DNA of 64,000 bases from JAWKWH01 sp041397625 (GTDB taxonomy: Bacteria; Pseudomonadota; Alphaproteobacteria; Rhizobiales; Rhizobiaceae), in NCBI GenBank assembly GCA_041397625.1, contig JAWKWH010000004.1, positions 372,001 to 436,000 of the forward strand, read 5' to 3'. Below, one piece after another: positions 17,752 to 25,954 of the stretch (the first letter of the stretch is position 1; every line of letters starts with the position of its first letter). Made by a program: the position numbers and the translations under genes. The notes beneath the pieces are model-generated. The model was given only the letters and a program-made list of their open reading frames with translations. It was not told where the DNA came from and made no database searches.

Positions 17752-18501
17752 TCAATAGGTTGCCCGGCCGCCTGAGAGATCAAAGACCGCACCGGTCGTG
17801 AAGGAGTTTTCGGCACTCGACAGCCAGCAGATCATTGACGCGGCTTCGTCGAGTTCAAGCATTCGACCCCGCGGGATCTTGGCAAGCATGTATTCGATGT
17901 GTTGGGGTGATTGCGCCATCGCTCCAACGGTTTTCGCGACCGCCGGCGTCACGCAATTGACCGCGATATCCACAGCGGCAAGTTCCTTGCCGAGAGATTT
18001 GGTCAGCGCAATCACGCCGGCCTTCATCGAACTATATGCAACAGCATTCGGATTGCCTTCCTTGCCGGCTATCGAACTGACATTCACGATTCGGCCGTAT
18101 CCGGCCTCGATCATGAACGGCACGACTGCTCGGCAGCAATAAAAAGTGCCGGTAAGACCAATGTGAACGACCTCTGAGAACTTCTCGGGCGGATATTGGT
18201 GGGTCAGGAAATTCGGGCCGACGATCGCGGCATTGTTCACCAATATGTCTATCTTTCCAAATGAGTCGACGGTTTTTCGTGTGGCCGTCTCGACGCTCTC
18301 CATTTCCCCGATATCAGCCTCGATAGAGATCGCATCCTGGCCGCTCAGCTGCCGCCGGCAATCGGACAGCACGTCCGTATCGCGATCCCAGACCGCCACA
18401 CGCGCCCCGGAAGCCAGAAGCCTGCCGACCACGGCCAGGCCGATTCCCTGCGCGCCGCCCGTAACGACGGCGCATCGCCCGCGAAGATCGTATTGGTTCA
18501 T
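17752..18501 (-). CDS. Short-chain dehydrogenase/reductase (SDR)
   Basis: A classical 249-residue NAD(P)-dependent oxidoreductase. It has the Rossmann motif TGGAQGIG (residues 14-21), NNAA (89-92), catalytic Ser142 in VSSIAG, Tyr156 and Lys160 in YSSMK, and the usual terminus DLSGGRATY. The acidic residue after beta-2 (WDRDTD) suggests NAD preference. It is the last gene of the - strand operon dctQ-dctM-amidohydrolase-SDR, 12 bases after the amidohydrolase. Together with the COG3618 lactonase-like and FAH-type neighbours it would fit oxidation of a sugar or sugar-acid intermediate; the substrate is not defined. Its stop codon lies 7 bp from the CRISPR array. Confidence 0.88.
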   Translation of the reverse strand: MNQYDLRGRCAVVTGGAQGIGLAVVGRLLASGARVAVWDRDTDVLSDCRRQLSGQDAISIEADIGEMESVETATRKTVDSFGKIDILVNNAAIVGPNFLTHQYPPEKFSEVVHIGLTGTFYCCRAVVPFMIEAGYGRIVNVSSIAGKEGNPNAVAYSSMKAGVIALTKSLGKELAAVDIAVNCVTPAVAKTVGAMAQSPQHIEYMLAKIPRGRMLELDEAASMICWLSSAENSFTTGAVFDLSGGRATY

Positions 18502-18513
18502 GGCAACGAACGG

Positions 18514-19398
18514 CTACTGAAGCCGATAGGCGCGGCTTGCCGTACCGTAGTAAAGCTCATGCGCGTCCGTATCCGAGATATCGCCGACCGCCCTCCTGAC
18601 GTTGTCGAAATAGGTTTGGTAGCTCGTCCATAGCTTTTCGATCGGATAGTTGCTGCCATACATGCACCTGCGAGCGCCGAACAGTTCCAGGGAGACCGGG
18701 ATCATCGGCGCCATCAGATCGGGCGACGACCGGTGATCGAATGTTCCCAATCCCGTAAACTTGACGAACAGGTTTTTGCACTTCGCCAGCCCCTCCATGC
18801 CGGTGCGCCATACCTCGATGGATTCGTCATCGCGCGCATCGAGCATGCCGGCATGGTTGAGAACGAAAGTCGTATCCGAAAAGTCGTTCAGCATCCCGAC
18901 CACGCCTTTCATCTGGCTCGGGAAAATCTGGAGGTCGAAGGAAAAGCCTCGTTCCGCCAGCAGTTTCATACCTCGTCGCCAGTCTTCGTGGTCGAACACG
19001 TCGGGCGCCTCGATGTAGGAGAATTTCGGATTCTTGTGCCAATGAAGGTGCTGGCGAATGCCTCGCACCTCGGAAATTTCGGTATACCGGTCCAGCAAGC
19101 GCTCGACATCCGGCGAACGCAGGTCGGCATTGGCGACGATCGCATTGGGCATCCCATGGCGGCGCCCGGTTTCTGCAACCCATTCGGCCTCTTCCACCGA
19201 CCGGTCATAGGACCAGTTTGCCTGAAGGTAGACGGATTTGACGACGTTGCACGATGAAACGTCGTCCTTGAACTCCTCGATCGGATAGTCGCGCTTGAGG
19301 GCGGTGTAGTCACCGAAAATCCTGGGTTTGCCTTCCAACAGCCAGGGCAGGTCCTGTTTGCGCCAAATGTGGTGATGGGAATCAATGACTTTCAGCAT
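18514..19398 (-). CDS. Amidohydrolase family protein (COG3618, lactonase-like)
   Basis: A 294-residue TIM-barrel metal hydrolase of the amidohydrolase_2 type, to which L-fuconolactonase and 2-pyrone-4,6-dicarboxylate lactonase belong. The N-terminal metal motif is VIDSHHHIWR, with LHWHKNP, FVLNHAGM and the late YGSNYP as further barrel motifs. The start ATG at 19398 has GGAAGGAA upstream; an in-frame extension to 19464 is rejected. It follows the TRAP permease genes and precedes the SDR, so it most likely opens a lactone or cleaves a ring in the pathway for the imported compound. Confidence 0.85.
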   Translation of the reverse strand: MLKVIDSHHHIWRKQDLPWLLEGKPRIFGDYTALKRDYPIEEFKDDVSSCNVVKSVYLQANWSYDRSVEEAEWVAETGRRHGMPNAIVANADLRSPDVERLLDRYTEISEVRGIRQHLHWHKNPKFSYIEAPDVFDHEDWRRGMKLLAERGFSFDLQIFPSQMKGVVGMLNDFSDTTFVLNHAGMLDARDDESIEVWRTGMEGLAKCKNLFVKFTGLGTFDHRSSPDLMAPMIPVSLELFGARRCMYGSNYPIEKLWTSYQTYFDNVRRAVGDISDTDAHELYYGTASRAYRLQ

Positions 19399-19473
19399 CG
19401 GAGTTCCTTCCTGATTGTGGATGGTGGCACGCCCGCCGGAACCGGAAGCGGCGCGGGAGACCAATCGTTTCAG

Positions 19474-20748
19474 TTATTTGAGCGTGAACAGGCTGATTTC
19501 CGGCACGAACGTAAAGAGGATCAACATCACGACAAGCACCACCAGAAAGGGCAGAACCCCGCGCGCCACATCGCCCACGGGGACGTCCGAGACCGAACTG
19601 ATGACGAACAGGTTGAGACCTATCGGCGGTGTGATCGCGGCAATCTCGATATTGACCACGAGCACGATGGCAAAATGGAACGGGTCGACACCGGCTGCCA
19701 GAACCGAGGGAAGCATGAGTGGCGTCACGACGGTCGTCAAAGTGAAACCATCCAGAAAGAAGCCCAAGACCAGCAGCATTACGTTGACCAGCATCAGGAA
19801 CTCCCACCAGCTAAGGTCATAGGCTTCCAGCAACGCGATAACGTCATTGGGCAGGCCCGCCAGCGTGCAGACGTGCCCGATGAAGATTGCCCCCGATACG
19901 ATGAACAGGATGGTTGCCGTGGACTTGGCGCTGTCGATGAACACTTCGCTAAGATCGCGAAGCCCGACATTCCGGAAAACAAAGCAGACGAGCGCACCGG
20001 CATACAGGCTGGCAACCGCAGCAGCTTCGGTGGGTGAGAACAGGCCGGAAAATATGCCGCCCAGGATAATGACGGGAATGCCAATCGCTGGCAGCGCCAT
20101 GAGCGCCTGGCGCATCAGTTCCTCGCGCGACGCGGGTTCGAGCCGGTTCTCGACCCCGTAGCGCCGGGTCGCCACGATCCACGTCGTCGTCGTGAGGGCC
20201 GCTGCCATGAGGATCCCGGGAATAACGGCCGCAATGAACAGGCTGCCGACCGATATTTTTGCGAGCGATCCGTAGATGACCAGCGATACGCTCGGCGGGA
20301 TCAGTATTGCGAGCGTTCCTCCGGCGGCCAGCATGCCTGATATGAATCCCGCGTCATATCCCAGCCGCTTGAGCTCCTGCGTAGTGGTTCTCGCAAGCGC
20401 TGCCGCGGCCGCAACCGACGAACCCGTCATGGCACCGAACGCCGCGCAGCCCAGGCTGGTGCCGATGGCGGCACCGGCGGGAAGCCTACGGGTACTGCTC
20501 TGGATAAGCTGGAACAACGGTGTGGCAACATTGCCGCGGACGATGATGTTGCCGGCCAGGATAAAGAACGGGATCGCCAGCAGCACGAAATTGTCCAGCG
20601 TCGAGTATAGGGATTGGGCGACTTGCGTGAGGGAGGAAAGCCTGAATACCAGCACCGCAAACAGGCCCGCGAACCACAAGGCGAATCCGATCGGCACCCC
20701 GATGAACAGAAACAGGAGCATGACGCCAAGAATCTGGACCGCGACCAT
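19474..20748 (-). CDS. TRAP transporter large permease (DctM family)
   Basis: A 424-residue integral membrane protein with about 12-13 hydrophobic helices and the DctM signatures LLAIPFFILAGNI, LGCAAFGAMTGSSVAAAAA and a late ITPPIGLNLFVIS. It forms the secondary-active channel of a tripartite ATP-independent transporter and works with DctQ and a periplasmic binding protein. The gene starts one base after the dctQ stop codon. The likely partner binding protein is encoded divergently at 23822-24811. Confidence 0.93.
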   Translation of the reverse strand: MVAVQILGVMLLFLFIGVPIGFALWFAGLFAVLVFRLSSLTQVAQSLYSTLDNFVLLAIPFFILAGNIIVRGNVATPLFQLIQSSTRRLPAGAAIGTSLGCAAFGAMTGSSVAAAAALARTTTQELKRLGYDAGFISGMLAAGGTLAILIPPSVSLVIYGSLAKISVGSLFIAAVIPGILMAAALTTTTWIVATRRYGVENRLEPASREELMRQALMALPAIGIPVIILGGIFSGLFSPTEAAAVASLYAGALVCFVFRNVGLRDLSEVFIDSAKSTATILFIVSGAIFIGHVCTLAGLPNDVIALLEAYDLSWWEFLMLVNVMLLVLGFFLDGFTLTTVVTPLMLPSVLAAGVDPFHFAIVLVVNIEIAAITPPIGLNLFVISSVSDVPVGDVARGVLPFLVVLVVMLILFTFVPEISLFTLK

Positions 20749-20749
20749 C

Positions 20750-21259
20750 TCAGCCCTCCTCCGACGCCACCGTCTGGCTTTCGATCCGGCGGCTGCCCGA
20801 AAGAATTCGCGCCGCTATTCTCACCGAGGCGATTGCAAACGAGATCGGTATGCAGGACTGCGCCACCCACACCGGAAGGGCAAAACCGGAATGGGCGAAA
20901 GACAGTCCGATGGCGGCGGTATCGTGGACAAGCCTGGCCCCGAGCCACACCGCGATCACGCAAAATCCCAGGCAAGCCAGATCGATAATCAGACGCAGAT
21001 ATCTCGAAACCTTCGCGGGCATGGACTCAAGAAGGAATCCGACGCGGATGTGACGGTCTTCGCTGGCAACCGCGGAAGCGCCGAAATAGACCAGGACCAC
21101 CAGAAGGACGCGCGACAGATCCTCGGTCCAGGTGAAGCTGTAGTTGAATACCCAACGCGCCACCATTTCCTGGCCGAGAATGTACAGTGCGGCGCACAGC
21201 GCGGCGCCGGTAACGAATTCGTCGATACGGCGAAACGCGGTCGCGAGCAGCTCAAACAT
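20750..21259 (-). CDS. TRAP transporter small permease (DctQ family)
   Basis: A four-helix membrane protein of 169 residues with the DctQ motif FTWTEDLSRVLLVVLVYFGASAV and a following DRHIRVGFL. DctQ bridges the binding protein and DctM. I start at the ATG at 21259 (MFELLATAFRR); the extension to 21361 adds a basic, glycine-rich stretch unlike the family. It opens the - strand operon that ends with the SDR gene, and its upstream region contains ATTGGT-type half-sites shared with the rest of the cluster. Confidence 0.88.
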   Translation of the reverse strand: MFELLATAFRRIDEFVTGAALCAALYILGQEMVARWVFNYSFTWTEDLSRVLLVVLVYFGASAVASEDRHIRVGFLLESMPAKVSRYLRLIIDLACLGFCVIAVWLGARLVHDTAAIGLSFAHSGFALPVWVAQSCIPISFAIASVRIAARILSGSRRIESQTVASEEG

Positions 21260-21748
21260 CGGACGAATTGGCGGAATCCGCCGTACAAAACCAAACCGCC
21301 GACCAGCTACAAAGCCGCGCCATCTCCCTCCTCCCGGGTTCTTGGCCAATGATCGGACCATATCGAAACCAATAGGTCAAGCCATGAAGACCAAAAAACC
21401 TCGCATCGCGCATCTACGGCTTTTTTTCCAACCGGATTGATAGCTCGGAAACCCTTGCGCCAACACCGGAGTCGTCGTCGGCGCACTGTGGGCATATGGC
21501 GCAACGGTACGGAGAATCGTCATATGATATTGTAATTACATACTAATAGCCGTAGCGCCGGATGGCTCGACAAAGCGTATCACCGCGACCACAGGACCTT
21601 TTTCTGACAATTGGTCTAAAAAACTGCCTATTTCGAAAAAATGGTTGACCAAAGTGCCGCCCAGAGGGCATCAATGGTTGGTCGCACGAGCGAATGCCGC
21701 CACAGAACGAGCTGCGGTGATACGGATTTGTATGAATGGAGACCTATC
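21260..21748. promoter_or_regulatory. Divergent control region between dctQ and the FAH gene
   Basis: 489 bases with no convincing gene, locally AT-rich around 21520-21560. It holds ATTGGT-type half-sites on both sides: AAACCAATA at 21366-21373 facing dctQ, AATTGGTC at 21609-21616 and TTGACCAA at 21645-21652 facing the FAH gene. The same half-site occurs before the FadR-type regulator and the TRAP binding-protein gene, so these are probably its operators. Confidence 0.5.
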
Positions 21749-22702
21749 ATGAAGCTTATCAATTACTTTGCGAATGACGGAGTTCGTCTCGGATTTCAGA
21801 AGGGAACGGCAATCGTTGACGCTCTGTCGGCGTGTGGCGCACTTGGTGTCGGCGATAAGGAGTGGTTTGCGTCCACTGTCGATTTTATCAGATCGGGAAA
21901 TGAGGGGCTCTCCGCCGCGAAAACATTGGTCCGTGATGCGTCTGGCGCCGCGTTGATGGAGCGTTCCGACGTGCGGCTGGCCGCGCCGATCATTCCCTCC
22001 ACGATACTGGCAAGCGGAAGCAACTACATCGAACACAATGACGAGAAGGCCAACCTGCCGATCAGCGGCAAGGAGGTCGAGTTCTTCATCATGACCGGAG
22101 ACTGCGTCATCGGTACGGACGAGGCGATCATCTATGAACCCAAACTGACCAAGAAGCTCGATGTCGAGACGGAACTGGCGGTGGTGATCGGCAAACCCGG
22201 CAAGCACATCCCGAAAGAAAAAGCGCTGGATCATGTCTTTGGCTACACCGTGGTCAATGATGTCTCGGCGCGGGATCTGCAGGTCCGCAAGTCCGCCGAA
22301 GGCTTTGTCTGGTACGAGACCGGTCGCGGCAAATCTTTCGATACCAGCGCACCGCTTGGCCCGTGCATCGTCACCGCCGACGAGGTTGGCGACCCGCAGA
22401 CGCTCGACTTGAAGACAAGGGTCAATGGCGAATTGAGGCAGAGTACCAACACCTCAAAGATGATTTTCAGCTGTGCCGACATCATCCACCATTTCTCGAT
22501 CAGCTTCACGCTCAAGCCGGGAATGGTCATCATTACCGGAACGCCGGGAGGAACGGCCTGGTCGGCCGACCCCGAACTGGGAGGTACATGGCAGAACTAT
22601 CCGGGCCTGGTGCGTGCGGAACGCTATTGCCTTCCTGGCGATGTCGTTGAAAGCGAGATCGAGAAAATCGGCATTCTGCGAAACGAGATCGCGTACGCTT
22701 AG
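21749..22702 (+). CDS. Fumarylacetoacetate hydrolase (FAH) family protein
   Basis: A 317-residue FAH-fold enzyme. Members hydrolyse or decarboxylate diketo acids, including 2,4-diketo-3-deoxy-L-fuconate in non-phosphorylating deoxysugar degradation. The metal site is visible as DVETELAVVIGKPG (paired glutamates) and NDVSARDLQ, with ITGTPGG near the end. The ATG at 21749 is preceded by ATGGAGA; the open frame to 21641 is not used. It is divergent from the dctQM operon and shares its half-sites. With the SDR and lactonase-like genes it suggests a deoxysugar-acid pathway, although no dehydratase is present here. Confidence 0.88.
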   Translation: MKLINYFANDGVRLGFQKGTAIVDALSACGALGVGDKEWFASTVDFIRSGNEGLSAAKTLVRDASGAALMERSDVRLAAPIIPSTILASGSNYIEHNDEKANLPISGKEVEFFIMTGDCVIGTDEAIIYEPKLTKKLDVETELAVVIGKPGKHIPKEKALDHVFGYTVVNDVSARDLQVRKSAEGFVWYETGRGKSFDTSAPLGPCIVTADEVGDPQTLDLKTRVNGELRQSTNTSKMIFSCADIIHHFSISFTLKPGMVIITGTPGGTAWSADPELGGTWQNYPGLVRAERYCLPGDVVESEIEKIGILRNEIAYA

Positions 22703-22779
22703 TCGCGAAATATTCCGAATTCCGTGGGGTTTCCCAGCCATCGGCCGTATGGCGGCGTTACGCGTACCGTCTCGAAGTC

Positions 22780-22803
22780 CCGGCCGGAATTTGTTCCGGC
22801 CGG
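22780..22803. terminator. GC-rich hairpin after the FAH gene
   Basis: CCGGCCGGAA, TTTG, TTCCGGCCGG: a perfect 10-bp palindromic stem. No T tract follows on either strand, so it may be a weak terminator or an mRNA 3' stabiliser. Confidence 0.45.
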
Positions 22804-22897
22804 CTTCCGGAACAACAGTTGAAGGCACTTGAGCGCATAACGTGTCAGGTGGCCATGCGAATACCGCGAGGCACATTTGCGGACCGGGATTGTTGGT

Positions 22898-22955
22898 AAT
22901 TGGTTTAAAATACCTTGATTAAGGCGTGCCGCCCACTAGTATAAATCAAACCAAT
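22898..22955. promoter_or_regulatory. Probable autoregulatory operator of the FadR-type regulator
   Basis: AATTGGTTT at 22898-22906 and the inverted half CAAACCAAT at 22947-22955 flank the region just before the regulator's start. The half-site recurs in the other three promoters of the cluster. Confidence 0.5.
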
Positions 22956-22958
22956 AGG

Positions 22959-23675
22959 ATGGTCATAGTGGCGGACGGTAACCGAAACAGCATAGCCGAC
23001 ACCTTGTTTTCCGATTTTGCCGCGATGATCAATTCTGGGGAATTGCGGGAAGGCGATCGCCTGCCGACAGAACGCGAACTGGCCTCCAAGTATCAGGCTT
23101 CGCGCGCCGTCGTGCGCCGCGCCCTGGAAGCGCTTGAACATGACGGCCGGATTATCCGCCACGTAGGCAGGGGAACGTTCGTGTCCAAGCGCGGTTTTGC
23201 CCGAAACGACAAGCTCGAGGTCGCCGCGCTATCCGCCCAGGGCCATGACGTGAGCCCTGCCGACCTGGCGGTTGCGCGCTCGTTTGTCGAACCGGGAATC
23301 GCGGAGTATGCCGCAATCCGCGCAACCGTCGCGGATCTGGAGAAAATAAAGGAATGCCTGCTCAACAGCGAGGCGGCGGAGGACTCCGCGGGCTTCGACT
23401 TTTGGGATTGCGAGATGCATACGGCCATTGCGAAGGCGGCACACAACTCCTTCGTCATGGTGATCATGGACGCCATCAACGAAGTCAGGCGATCTTCGGA
23501 ATGGGCAAAAGTTTCGGTGCTGACGGCTTCCGAGAGCCGGCGCCGGATACATTCCCGGGACCACAGGAAAATCGTCGAGGCGCTGTGTTCGCGCGATGCG
23601 GCAGCGGCGCGCGATGCGATGCAGCGGCATCTCGACAATATTATCCGCCTGATGCGCGGTGAATCCCTGCCCTGA
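22959..23675 (+). CDS. FadR/GntR-family transcriptional regulator (FCD domain)
   Basis: About 239 residues. The GntR winged helix is clear (REGDRLPTERELASKYQASRAVVRRALEALEHDG, then VGRGTFVSK), followed by an FCD ligand domain whose metal ligands fit DCEMHTAIAKAAHN and RDHRKIVEAL. Sugar-acid regulators such as UxuR and LgoR belong to this type. Starts: ATG at 22959, or GTG at 22968, which has GGATGG at good spacing; the frame's first GTG at 22926 lies within the operator region. It sits between the FAH and TRAP binding-protein genes and is the likely regulator of both arms. Confidence 0.88.
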   Translation: MVIVADGNRNSIADTLFSDFAAMINSGELREGDRLPTERELASKYQASRAVVRRALEALEHDGRIIRHVGRGTFVSKRGFARNDKLEVAALSAQGHDVSPADLAVARSFVEPGIAEYAAIRATVADLEKIKECLLNSEAAEDSAGFDFWDCEMHTAIAKAAHNSFVMVIMDAINEVRRSSEWAKVSVLTASESRRRIHSRDHRKIVEALCSRDAAAARDAMQRHLDNIIRLMRGESLP

Positions 23676-23774
23676 CACGCATCGCAACACAAATCCTTCC
23701 CCAGGTGGCGTTTTTCGGCCCGCGCAATTGGTTCCACATGGTTGTCTTTGGTCCTTTTGTTTGGTAGCCTGACG

Positions 23775-23805
23775 CATATTGGTTCAGCTTGACGCAACCA
23801 ATATG
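23775..23805. promoter_or_regulatory. Operator palindrome before the TRAP binding-protein gene
   Basis: CATATTGGTT (23775-23784), eleven bases, AACCAATATG (23796-23805): a perfect 10-bp inverted repeat that ends 16 bp before the start codon. A further AATTGGTT lies at 23726-23733. These match the half-sites of the other promoters in the cluster. Confidence 0.65.
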
Positions 23806-23821
23806 TGAAAAGGGAGGAACT

Positions 23822-24811
23822 ATGATGATGATGCCAAAATTGGCGAAAGCCGCAATGGTCGTACTTTCGGGGATGTTCTGGCTATCGCTTGCACATGCTC
23901 AGTCCGTGAATATCCGGTTTCCGGGAGAATATTCGTCGACACTGCCGGCTGGCATCGCAAATCTCGAGTTCAAGGAAATCGTCGCTGAAAAATCCGGCGG
24001 CGACATCGACGTCCAAATGTTCTTCGATGGTTCATTGTACAAGGGTACCGACCTTCTTCAGGCGGTGCTTCGCGGCGATGTCGAGATGTCGACGTTGATC
24101 TCCCCCTACTGGCCGGCAATCAGTCCGCGTCTTTATCTTTTCGAGCTGCCCTATGCCTTTCCCACCTTGGAGGTTTTTCGACGGGCGACGGAGGATGAAG
24201 AGTTCCTTCGTCAGGCATATGCGGAAGTCGAGGAAAAAGGCGGGGTGGTGCTCGGTATTCTGCCGAACGAATATCTGGTTCCCGGAACCAACTCGCCCAT
24301 CCGTGCAAGCGGCGATTTCAAAGGACTGCGTCTTCGCAGCCTGGGCACGGTAAACCTCGAGATTCTCCGAAATTGGGGCGCGACGCCGGTTTCTCTAAAC
24401 TTCGTGGAAGTCGTCCCCGCGCTGCAGCAGGGCCTGATTGAAGGGATGAACGTTCCGATCGAAGTGTATGCGAACCTCAAACTCTATGAATCGCTGAAGA
24501 ACGTCACATACGCGACCTACAGCGCAACATTCTTCCCCTGGATCGCCAACAAGCAATGGTGGGAAAGTCTGACTGACGAGAAACGGCAGATCATCCAGGA
24601 GGCTGTCCGCACCGTGAACGCAAACCAGTGGGACCGCATCGCCAAAATCAAGGCAGATTCGATCAAGATCCTGCAGGAAAAAGGCGTGGATCTCCATTTC
24701 CAGACCGATGAAGAACGGGCCGAATGGCGAGCTTCCGCGCAACCGATCTGGGATAAATACACTGACGTTGTCGGTCAGGATCTGATCGAGAAACTGAAGT
24801 CGTTCCAGTAG
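23822..24811 (+). CDS. TRAP transporter substrate-binding protein (DctP family)
   Basis: A 329-residue periplasmic binding protein with a signal peptide (MMMMPKLAKAAMVVLSGMFW, cleavage after AHA). The DctP core is present: GRG-like LRGDVEMSTLISPYW, KGLRLRSLGT (the conserved arginine that usually holds the substrate carboxylate) and VVPALQQGLIEGMNVPIEVY. The start follows a GGGAGGAA ribosome-binding site. It is separated from the dctQM genes by the regulator and FAH genes but is the only binding protein in the cluster. The ligand is probably a sugar acid or another carboxylate. Confidence 0.9.
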   Translation: MMMMPKLAKAAMVVLSGMFWLSLAHAQSVNIRFPGEYSSTLPAGIANLEFKEIVAEKSGGDIDVQMFFDGSLYKGTDLLQAVLRGDVEMSTLISPYWPAISPRLYLFELPYAFPTLEVFRRATEDEEFLRQAYAEVEEKGGVVLGILPNEYLVPGTNSPIRASGDFKGLRLRSLGTVNLEILRNWGATPVSLNFVEVVPALQQGLIEGMNVPIEVYANLKLYESLKNVTYATYSATFFPWIANKQWWESLTDEKRQIIQEAVRTVNANQWDRIAKIKADSIKILQEKGVDLHFQTDEERAEWRASAQPIWDKYTDVVGQDLIEKLKSFQ

Positions 24812-25040
24812 GCTGCTGGTGGCCGGCGCATGGCGCAACCGCAATGCTTCGCGGTCGCGCAAGCTGCGGTATGGCAACACCATGGACCACGGCTGCGGCT
24901 CTGCACCCCAAGCGCCCTCAACGACGGTGCATCAAGGCAGCGGGCCGCAGCGGCACACTCCCGAAGGCGGAACGGAAGCGTAGCCGGCCACCACAATTCG
25001 CAAAGCGCCCGTCAAACCGGCAAGCAGGAGTAACCGGGGT

Positions 25041-25781
25041 TTACCCTTCGACGGTTTCAGGTTGCCGCCGCGTTGCCCGGAAATTTACCGAAGCGAACAC
25101 CTTGTCGAGATCGGTTGCATCGACCGCCTGGTTCAGCATCAGGCTTGCCTCGATATGCTCCAGATGATCGATCATCAATTGCGAAGCCCTGGCCTCGTCG
25201 CGATCAACAATGGCGGCGACGATCTGCGCATGTTCGTCGTCCCGGCAAGCCTCGCGTGTCGGCGCGTTATATAATGAGATCATCAGACAGGTGAGAGTCG
25301 AAAGTTCGCGAATGCTGCGAGCCAGAAATTCGTTTTCGCACAGCGTTCCGAGAAGACAGTGAAAGTCGCCGGACAACCGGATGATCAACTGGGCGTCCTT
25401 TTCCCTGCGGGCATCGGCCTCGGCTTCGAGGTGATCCATGAGCGCGCCAATCTTGGCGTCGTTCAGAGTTGAGATGAGCCGGGTGACGATTCCGGGCTCG
25501 ATCATCCGCCGCATTTCGATGACGTTGCGCGCTTGCGTCGGTGTCGGGCGGGCGACGTGAGCACCCTTCTGCGGCACGTGCTCGACAATACCCTCGAATA
25601 CCAATCGCGCGAGGACGTCGCGGATACGGGCGCGGCTGACACCAAAAATCTGCGCCAGTTTTCCTTCGGCGAGCTTGGTCCCGGGAGGCAGGCGCTGCTC
25701 GATCACCGCCAAATATATCTGGTGGTAGATATTTCCGATCGTTTCGTCGTTGCTGCCTGATTGCTTCGGCTCGTCGACCAT
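25041..25781 (-). CDS. GntR-family transcriptional regulator (FCD domain)
   Basis: A 246-residue FadR-subfamily regulator. The winged helix reads LPPGTKLAEGKLAQIFGVSRARIRDVLARLVFEG, and the FCD domain includes DFHCLLGTLCENEFL and the acidic DDEHAQIVAAIVDRD. It is divergent from the hydantoinase-TRAP operon, with a 173-bp shared control region that contains repeated GACAAT half-sites. That position suggests it controls the operon in response to the imported compound or a breakdown product. Confidence 0.88.
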   Translation of the reverse strand: MVDEPKQSGSNDETIGNIYHQIYLAVIEQRLPPGTKLAEGKLAQIFGVSRARIRDVLARLVFEGIVEHVPQKGAHVARPTPTQARNVIEMRRMIEPGIVTRLISTLNDAKIGALMDHLEAEADARREKDAQLIIRLSGDFHCLLGTLCENEFLARSIRELSTLTCLMISLYNAPTREACRDDEHAQIVAAIVDRDEARASQLMIDHLEHIEASLMLNQAVDATDLDKVFASVNFRATRRQPETVEG

Positions 25782-25862
25782 TTTCTCGCCTTTGGTTCAT
25801 TCCCGTTTTTGTACTGACTCGCGCGCAGGGCGAGTACCTCGTGATACGTGTCAACATATACA

Positions 25863-25928
25863 CCGACAATCGATTTTCAAGCAGTAAACAAAAATGTTGA
25901 CATTCTAGTCGACAATCTGGTAGACAAT
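25863..25928. promoter_or_regulatory. Repeated GACAAT operator half-sites before the hydantoinase gene
   Basis: CCGACAAT (25863-25870), GTCGACAAT (25908-25916) and GTAGACAAT (25920-25928) are three direct repeats, the last two twelve bases apart. TGTTGACA at 25895-25902 is a possible inverted partner. They lie between the divergent regulator and the operon start. Confidence 0.5.
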
Positions 25929-25954
25929 TTTTGTTCTAAGGGAGGACGAGCCCA

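Noticed and set aside
16354..17801. Small + strand frames with a repeated RLAVQKSQANRN peptide
   Set aside because: They are the CRISPR repeat translated; the repetition comes from the array, not from a repeat protein.
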